DNA of 64,000 bases from Zeus faber (lineage: Eukaryota; Chordata; Actinopteri; Zeiformes; Zeidae): the NCBI GenBank assembly GCA_960531495.1, contig OY482853.1:24333322-24397321 (forward strand). The letters run 5' to 3'. The position numbers and the translations under genes are program-made. The notes under the pieces are model-generated. The model was given only the letters and a program-made list of their open reading frames with translations, made no database searches and was not told where the DNA came from. Each line of letters starts with the position of its first letter. The first letter of the stretch is position 1. Below are positions 57,166-64,000 of this stretch, piece by piece.

Positions 57166-57265
57166 AACCAGTGCAGTTCCCTTCTCAAACATGCCTGTTT
57201 CTCACGGGGAAAACACACACCCGAGTCGCGCTTTTGGGTAAAGTCTGTGTTCTGTTGATGATTAT

Positions 57266-57266
57266 T

Positions 57267-57303
<37 letters not shown>
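57266..57303. repeat. (AAT)n microsatellite
   Basis: About 12 AAT/ATA units in the b3gnt 5' intron. Confidence 0.9.
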
Positions 57304-57540
57304 TGCGTCGCGGCCCCGCCCAACCAGATGGCTCGCGCAGTTTCCCACGGGAAGCCCCGCCCCCCTGCTGGCTCCCCGTTCCCTTGTTTATCTTTTAGTT
57401 TGTTGACGTTTCTACACGTGGCACCGAATCCGACACCGCGCGTCCCGAACCTGCGACACACCGTCCACGGGCGGAGTAGATGGACGAACAGTTGTCGAGA
57501 TAGTAGAAGGACATCAACTCCTTCCTTTAATAGTTTTATT

Positions 57541-58325
57541 AGGACCAGCAGTGGTGGCGGTAATAGTGGTTGGGGGTGGTAGTAGAAGTGGGTTGTGGTA
57601 GTAGTGGTTGTTGGTGGGTAGTAGAAGTGGTTGGTGGTGTTAGTGGTGATAGTAGTAGGTGGTAGTAGTATTGGTTAGTGGTAGAGGTGTTAGTATGGGT
57701 GGTAGTGGTTAGTAGTATTGGTGATGTTAGTAGTGGGTGATAGGTGTCATGCCATTTCACTGCATATATGAATGACTGTATGTATGTGACAAATAATCAC
57801 TTGAATTTGATAGTGGGTGGTGGTAGTATTGGTGGTGATAGTAGTAGTTGTGGTGTTGGTGATAGTAGTGGTTAGTAGTTGTGGTGTTGGTGATTAGTGG
57901 GTGATAGTAGTATTGGCTGGTGGTGGTAGTTGTGGTTAGTGGTGGAAGTAGTGGTTGGTGGTGGTAGTAGTATTGGTTGGTGGTAGAAGTGGTTAGTAGC
58001 TGTGGTGGTAGTATTGTTGGTGTTAGCAGTGGCGGTAGTAGTGGTTGGTGGCGGTAGTAGAAGTTGGTGGTGGTGATAATAGTAGTAGTGGGTGGTGGTG
58101 GTAGTATTGGTAAGTAGTATTGGTTAGCGGTGGTGGTAGTAGTAGTCGGTCGTGGTGGTAGTATTGGTTAGTAGTAATGGGTGATAGTAGTGGTTGGTGG
58201 TGGTAAAAGTGGTGGTTATAGTAGTATTGGGTGGTGGTGGGTGACGTCGTGGTGATAGTAGTATTGGTTGGTGGTGGTTAGTAGTAGTGGTTGGTGGTGA
58301 TTGTAGTGGTGGTGGTGGCAGTGGT
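57541..58325. repeat. Degenerate (GGT/AGT)n trinucleotide tract
   Basis: Nearly 800 bp made almost only of GGT, AGT, TGG and ATT-type triplets. It is interrupted at about 57750-57815 by unrelated sequence ending TGTGACAAATAATCAC, which resembles the 3' tail of a fish LINE. Strongly purine/T-biased and non-coding. Confidence 0.85.
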
Positions 58326-58555
58326 GGAACCCGATCAGGTCTGCCGGGGCAAAAACTCCCAGGACAGATTTAGGTGCTTGATGACTGGATAGAGGAACCT
58401 GATGCTTTGGATACTTCCCGTTGCTGTGTTTCCGCCTTGTCCAAATGACATTGGGTGTTCTCCTCTAGACAGGTTCTCTGGAGGGATTGCCGGTTACTTG
58501 TTGCCTACGTCGCCTACGGGCCGAGATACACCACCCTTTCCGCCGCTCTTCTAGA

Positions 58556-58567
58556 ATGACCAGTTGA
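58556..58567 (+). other. Short upstream ORF before b3gnt start
   Basis: ATG ACC AGT TGA, three codons, lies 41 bases before the main ATG and could damp translation. Confidence 0.5.
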
Positions 58568-58608
58568 GAGGAACTCCCCGTAGTTTGACGCTCACCAACC
58601 TTGGACCA

Positions 58609-59889
58609 ATGATTCGTAGGACCAGCCAGGCTTTCGTCGCAGCGTCTATTCTCTTCAGCCTCGTCCTGATAATGGTCTACTCCAATTTAAGCCTGGAGAC
58701 GACATCTCGACACCGGGTTCCGGCGGAAGAGTCCCCGAAGGGCACCGAAACACCGGGCCACACCAGTCGCATCGCCCTAAAACCCTCCGCGCCACAGGCT
58801 GCTATTGATCCAGTTTTGCGAAACATATCTGCCATCGCTAACCTCAGGCTGGCCTTTCCTCAGAATGGGGCTTACTGGAACCGCCTGCTTTACGGCGGCC
58901 TGCAGCAGCTGGAGGAGGCCGGATTCACCCTCGACTACAAAGCTCAAGGGACCCGCTGCCGAGAGGTGAACCACGAGGTTCTGCAGATTAATGTGCACGA
59001 CTTCGCCGCCTATCCCAAGATCCACCAGGAATTTGTGAGGGGCCTGAAATGCAGACATGCCCGCCTGCTGATTGACCAGCCTCGGAAGTGTGTCGCAGAC
59101 GAGGGGGCGGACGGCAACCACACCTTTCTGCTCTTTGCGGTCAAGTCGGTTCCTTCAAACTTTCGCCAGAGGCAGGCAGTTCGCGAGACCTGGGGGCAAG
59201 GGGGTATGTATCATGGCGGGCTGAGCGTGCGCACTGTGTTCCTCCTGGCCAGCTCGTCGCTCGAGGACCCGGATCTCACCGCCCTGTTGTCATTTGAAGC
59301 CGAGCACTTCGGCGACGTGCTCCAGTGGGACTTTGAGGACTCCCTTTTCAATCTGACTCTCAAAATGTACGCCTTCCTTGAGTGGTCGTTGGAAAACTGC
59401 CCTCACGTCTCTTTCGTCTTCAGCGGGGATGATGATGTGTTTGTCAACACGCCTGCGATGCTCAGCTACCTGCGTTCCCTTAAGGCTTCCGAGGCCTCTC
59501 AGGCATACGTTGGACATGTAATAAGCTCCGCCGGTGCCCATAGAGACCCTAACAACAAATACTACATTCCCCTGAGCTTCTTCGATGGCTCTTACCCGTC
59601 TTATGTCGGAGGAGGTGGGATCCTGATCGGAGGGGCAATGCTGAAATCCCTGCACCTAATCGCCACCCTCATCCCTCTGTTCCCCATTGACGACGTCTAC
59701 GTTGGGATGTGCTTCAAGGCATTGGGAGTCTCTCCGCAGGCACACGGGGGCTTTCATACCTTTGACATCCGGCAGCAGGATCGCGAGAATGTGTGTGTGC
59801 ACAAAGAGCTTATTATGACTCACCAGCGCACTCCCCATGAGATCAAGAGGCTCTGGAAGGGCATTCACAGCCCCTTGTTAGCGTGTTGA
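58609..59889 (+). CDS. b3gnt8-like: Beta-1,3-N-acetylglucosaminyltransferase (B3GNT2/B3GNT8 group)
   Basis: Golgi type II membrane enzyme that adds GlcNAc in beta-1,3 linkage to galactose, extending poly-N-acetyllactosamine. The single coding exon encodes 426 residues from the ATG at 58609; an in-frame TTG further upstream is not a likely start. A short cytosolic tail (MIRRTSQ) precedes a membrane anchor at about residues 8-26. Sequons include NLS, NIS, NHT and NLT. Galactosyltransferase-31 motifs: RQAVRETWG, the DDD metal site at 274-276 (FSGDDDVFVNTP), YVGGGGILIGG and PIDDVYVGMC. The C-terminal half is closest to B3GNT2, but the place beside bckdha matches human B3GNT8. The paralogue is therefore uncertain. 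Confidence 0.92.
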   Translation: MIRRTSQAFVAASILFSLVLIMVYSNLSLETTSRHRVPAEESPKGTETPGHTSRIALKPSAPQAAIDPVLRNISAIANLRLAFPQNGAYWNRLLYGGLQQLEEAGFTLDYKAQGTRCREVNHEVLQINVHDFAAYPKIHQEFVRGLKCRHARLLIDQPRKCVADEGADGNHTFLLFAVKSVPSNFRQRQAVRETWGQGGMYHGGLSVRTVFLLASSSLEDPDLTALLSFEAEHFGDVLQWDFEDSLFNLTLKMYAFLEWSLENCPHVSFVFSGDDDVFVNTPAMLSYLRSLKASEASQAYVGHVISSAGAHRDPNNKYYIPLSFFDGSYPSYVGGGGILIGGAMLKSLHLIATLIPLFPIDDVYVGMCFKALGVSPQAHGGFHTFDIRQQDRENVCVHKELIMTHQRTPHEIKRLWKGIHSPLLAC

Positions 59890-59895
59890 ACCTTC

Positions 59896-59901
59896 AATAA
59901 A
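59896..59901 (+). terminator. Proximal poly(A) signal of b3gnt
   Basis: AATAAA only six bases after the stop. Further copies occur at 60248-60262. The close one would give an extremely short 3' UTR. Confidence 0.4.
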
Positions 59902-60911
59902 TGAGCACCGACTGAAGCAAAGCATGGCTTTGTGATGCTCTCCTTGTTTTTTTATTTTTTATTTTAGTACATCAGTCTAGTTTTCATGTTGTTGCAAAGC
60001 AGTCTGTGCAATGTAAAAATACCAGCTCAATAGTTTAATACCAACCAGTCTTGATGCAAATATCAATTTTGTGCTTGTATCCAGGAGTGAGGACTACAGT
60101 TATACTCAAGCAAGGACACTTATTTGTTAAACTCAACTTTTCCAATTTGAAGTGGACAATGTTAAAGCTGTCTAAGAGCTGTTTGCATCGGTGACTTTGT
60201 TCTAGGTTCATATTAAAGTCATTTTTCCCCTGAGGGGTGGATTGCTCAATAAAAAAAATAAAGTGGAAATGCTGTGTTCTTTTTTTTTTTTCCCTTTTTG
60301 TTTTATTAGGCTTGCAAACACAGTGAATTTTTGATCAACGTCACATCTAATAATAGCCAGGATACATGATGGGTGTGTAGTAACAGGAAGTTCTTTTCAA
60401 TATTTAATGTCTCCATCACTCTAGCACTTGTATTAAAAACACATTTGGAAGTTTCTATGAGCGGGTCGTTTTGTTCTCAAACCTCGAGGACAAAATAAAA
60501 CACCATCCACCGCAACCAACAAAGGGAACCGTCAATGGATGACGCCTAGATTACATCTGTTACAAGGGTCGCGTGTCGAGTCTTATTGCTTGAAACGTAC
60601 ATTTACAACAGTCACATTACCGCCCACCCGCACTCCAACAAGCAGGACGTCCTCGTAGCGAGAGAAAAGGAGCGATCGTAAAAACTACCGCGATCCGAGG
60701 ATTAGCCAGGAAATCCGACGTTCTCGAACTTAAGGCACAAAAACCATGAGGCATGTGAGAACGTAGTGAAGACCCCGATCCCATCCCATCACTCTGTTGT
60801 GCAGAGAAGACATCTATCAAAACTATAATTCCACCCACACAGTACAAGGTGTGCAGCAGTTTATCCAAAATGTCATGACCCCACTACCCCCACCCCCCAC
60901 CCCGGATGCAG
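59902..60911. other. Convergent 3' UTRs of b3gnt and bckdha
   Basis: Non-coding stretch between two stop codons facing each other. Plus-strand AATAAA motifs at 60248-60262 and a minus-strand AATAAA (60307-60302) lie within about 60 bp, so the two transcripts probably end almost together. Confidence 0.6.
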
Positions 60912-63900
60912 TTATTTGTCGTACAGGTCGAGGGGGTAGTGCTCCTTGTACTGCTTCACGTGCCTCCACATGGACTCGCGCTGCTTGCTCAGGTTGGGCG
61001 TCATCTCCTCGTAGACGTCGGAGAAGAGCAGGTCGGGCTTGGGCTTCTGCCGCTTCTCCGCCCGCTCAAACGCCTCCATCACCTGCTTGCGCGACTGCTT
61101 CCTCCAGCTCCTCTCGTCGTCCTCGCTCCACCAGCCTCGGGCGCCCATGTAGTGCCGGAGCCTGGAGATGGGGTGGTCTTGCTTGTCCCAGTAGTTGACC
61201 TCGTCCACCGAGCGGTAGGCGGAGCTGTCGTCGCTGGTGCTGTGGTGGCCGATTCTGAACGAGTTATTCCACAGACGAGACAAAAAAAAAAAAATGCGAT
61301 CATTCAAATTTCAGCGGTTACGTGGGATGCACACGTTTTATCAACACTAAACCTTATTTTCTTTAGTTTGCCCTGCGTAGGCTTGAGGCCCACGCCTACG
61401 AAACTGATCCCCGGCTCCGAATCGACCAGAGAGGGAGGATCTCTCTGCTCAGATTTGTTTTGGATTGTTTGATTATTTGTAATGTTCGTTGCGAAAAGCG
61501 TTCTTGTATTGCATTTATAAAAAAAAAAAATTTAATAAATAAAGATGTTTTCCCCTCTGGTTGTTGTGACTGTTTTTCTAACCCTAATGTGACGCATCTT
61601 GTCTGAATCAATCATAGAAATAGAATGTGACAGATACTTAAGTCGTCGTCAACAAGTACGCTGGTTTACACCTGGCATCAGAATGCGTCTCCACCTGTCT
61701 CAAGGAACCACCGGTGCTCGGATCTCACTCCCTCGCATATATGCAAATATAATATATTGTAATTATAATATGGCAATATAATATCATCTCCTGGAGAAAG
61801 ACTTAGTTTCCTCAGTTTCCTCAGTTTCTTACTTGTATGGAGAATTAACGTCAACCTCACCCAGAGAATTGGAGTGTTATTTTTATTGGAGTTACTTTTT
61901 TATTTCTCCTCCTGACGTCGGTGCGCCGGTTTTCCTGTGTTTCTATTTGAGATCTATTTATTTCTGTTTCTTTCCTACTTGTATGCATGTAAATGTTTTA
62001 AACACAAGCGAGTTAAGGGACTGTCCCCACTGTTCCGTGCCGCGCCACGCACGTCTCCCCGTTGCTACGGGACTGTTTTTGTGGAAATACTTCACTTGTA
62101 AATAATAAATCCTGCGCCTCTGGAACGGGGAGACCTCATTTGCCGCATTATATTACGTTCTATGCACGCGCCCCCCCCAGCGATCGCCGAATGGAAATTT
62201 TTGCACAATCGCCCAAATCTACTGTGTCAAAAAGGGCCGGAATGTAGTTGGAATTGAAAAGCCACCAAACTAACCTCACTAGCAGGGCCACATTCCTTAC
62301 TTGTCATTGTATCTGTATAATACAAACCCAAGTATAGTGTTATTATTAATAATAAAAAGCTACCCATTAAACCACGGCTTGTCAACTCCATTCTATTGGT
62401 GGCAGACAACATTGAAACATAATTGAAAAACAAAATGCACTCCTTGCCCTTAAAAATATATTTTTTACCAGTTTCCAAAAATCAAATTGTTCGGCTTTTT
62501 CACGTCTGTACTTCTCGCATTAATATAACAAACCCACTTAAACGCTAACTTCACAAGTATTCAATGTGCCGGTCTAGATAAACTATAAACACAATTCTAT
62601 TCATTATTAAGCCTCCACATAGCTTCCTCATCTGCTGTGAGAATTCACAGTCAGTTAATAAAGAACAACTTCATCTCAGGTTGCACATGAACGGCTGCTT
62701 TGGACTGCATTTGGACGGCATTCCACCTCCACCACTCCTGTCCCCGTCCCCGTCCCCACCCCCACCCCCTGGTTCTTGAGATAACGTGGCGTAGAACATT
62801 GAAAACGTGGGGCACTCGTACATATGTGTACGTTCTGTTTCAATTGAGCAAGTCAAGTTCTACAAGTCAACTGTATTTGGATTTCTGATTCACGTTTCAC
62901 CATTTCTGCGTTACAAATTTGGTGGTTTTCGAACGGTGTTAATTTGATCCAAGCACCTTTAGTGATTACATCTACAAAGTAAGCTTATAAATAAATAAAC
63001 TAACGAATGAATGAATGAATGAATGAATAAACGAAAAGTGACAGCTTAACGGGAGGAGACGGTGACGTAACACCCCTCCCCCTTCAGAGACCGCATCTTT
63101 CCCCGCTCATCTTGAACCGACCTGTACGTCATGGCCTCGATGAGGAAAGGCTGGTTCTCTGCCACGGCTCTGCGGCGCGCTTCCTTTGTGGCGTTGTAAA
63201 CGGCAAACACGTCGTTACCGTCGACGCGGATGGACATCATGCCGTAGCCCGGGCCACGGGCGGCTGTTCAGAGGCAGAAAGGAAGTAATTACAACCACTC
63301 TCGTCACAGTTCTTGAGCACATTTTCACCTCGAACCAAAACTCTGTGACGTATTCAACGTCACTATTTTTGATTCTGATGAGCTACAAAGTAAGTATTTT
63401 CACATTCATCTGTAGAGTCTCTTGAGGAAATCATACGAACTTTAAAATAATTCCTTTCCAGAGCCAAACAAACACGGTGTACTCAAGGCCATTGTGTGCA
63501 CAAATGGTTTGTTAATTCATTGAGTTGTTTGCAAATGGGTCATAGCCAATGTCAACTCAAAAGATTTGTGATCCCACAAAACAAAAGAATTACGTAGGGT
63601 CAATGAAGTGACTCAAATAGCAAGTCATTACTTGGGTCGTTTTTTTTTTAAATTTCTGATAGTGTGAAACCATGTCCTTTGTTGGATCGGGTCCTTCAGG
63701 TTTTACTTGTATGCCCCTCATTGTGTAACTGTGCCTCTTTGATGCAAACTGAATTTCCACCTGACTGACAACAAAGACCTGAGCTGACCGTCTTTATACG
63801 TAGCTCACACTACATTCCTCCCCTTCTTTGAACTGGAGGAAATGAAACAAATACGCAAAACCAGAAGCGGCCTCGGCCTCTTACCGATACCATCTCCTCT

Positions 63901-64000
63901 GTACTGTTCATTGGTGGGAGTGGAGATGGCGTAGCCATTATTACGACAGAAGAAAATCAGCGGGCACTCGAGGGTGGCGGAGAAGTTGAAGCCAGCGTGG
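60912..64000 (-). CDS. bckdha: Branched-chain 2-oxoacid dehydrogenase E1 subunit alpha (3' part)
   Basis: Mitochondrial matrix, thiamine-diphosphate-dependent decarboxylase subunit of the complex that degrades leucine, isoleucine and valine keto acids. Three exons are in the window: 64000 (cut by the edge) to 63885, 63263-63122, and 61254-60912 with the stop TAA at 60914-60912. The protein reads [20 protein letters not shown] and [13 protein letters not shown]. It continues [20 protein letters not shown], then [20 protein letters not shown]. The last segment holds the phosphorylation-loop serines targeted by the BCKD kinase. The C-terminus HYPLDLYDK matches the human end. Upstream exons and the targeting peptide lie outside. 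Confidence 0.97.
61255..63121 (-). other. bckdha last intron
   Basis: 1.87 kb, AT-rich, no supported exon. The segment near 62000-62040 (GAGTTAAGGGACTGTCCC) is shared with 35330-35347 in cep295. A GAAT tetranucleotide run lies at about 63006-63028. Confidence 0.55.

Noticed and set aside
58564-58608. TTG-initiated extension of the b3gnt frame
   Set aside because: TTG is an unlikely start in a vertebrate; the ATG at 58609 directly precedes a standard type II anchor.
60797-61472. Plus-strand frames of 133 and 188 residues
   Set aside because: Antisense to the last bckdha exon.
1-64000. Search for CRISPR, operon, prophage or toxin-antitoxin systems
   Set aside because: The window is vertebrate DNA with spliced genes; regular repeats are microsatellites and transposon relics.

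Overview
The window is nuclear DNA from a ray-finned fish, probably a teleost. It holds seven compact, intron-bearing genes whose predicted proteins closely match vertebrate families. The introns are full of fish-type repeats: Tc1-like relics, hAT-like non-autonomous elements, a tRNA-derived SINE and long (AC)n runs. I joined exons by hand using GT-AG signals and reading phase. Every complete reconstruction closes in frame.

Layout, left to right. 1-1490 is intergenic. srsf7 (+), an SR splicing factor with an RRM, a CCHC zinc knuckle and an RS domain, has coding exons over 2931-8103. hnrnpl (+), a four-RRM CA-repeat-binding splicing regulator, follows at 9874-17500. ech1 (+), a peroxisomal dienoyl-CoA isomerase ending in SKL, lies at 19344-25167. 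cep295 (-), a centriole-to-centrosome conversion protein, spans 48132 down to 25503 in 28 coding exons and ends in an ALMS motif. It converges with ech1 and diverges from napa (+, alpha-SNAP, 49023-54790) across a short CpG-rich promoter. A single-coding-exon beta-1,3-N-acetylglucosaminyltransferase (+, 58609-59889) converges on the 3' end of bckdha (-, 60912 to beyond 64000), the E1-alpha subunit of branched-chain 2-oxoacid dehydrogenase.

Gene order. hnrnpl-ech1, napa and b3gnt8-bckdha all have counterparts on human chromosome 19q13, so this looks like a 19q13-equivalent segment. cep295 (human 11q) looks out of place. srsf7 beside hnrnpl echoes the human 2p22 pairing of SRSF7 with HNRNPLL.

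Most interesting points. (1) hnrnpl has an intron with AT-AC ends and textbook U12 signals at 11548-12023. (2) Both splicing-factor genes carry candidate auto-regulatory introns: an ACA/CA-rich tract with a possible poison exon in hnrnpl, and a possible stop-containing cassette exon plus a fully paired 24-bp hairpin in srsf7. (3) A run of 40 AC dinucleotides lies 12 bases after the srsf7 stop, a potential hnRNP L target next to the hnrnpl gene. I found no operon, CRISPR, phage or bacterial system, and no convincing wholly new system.
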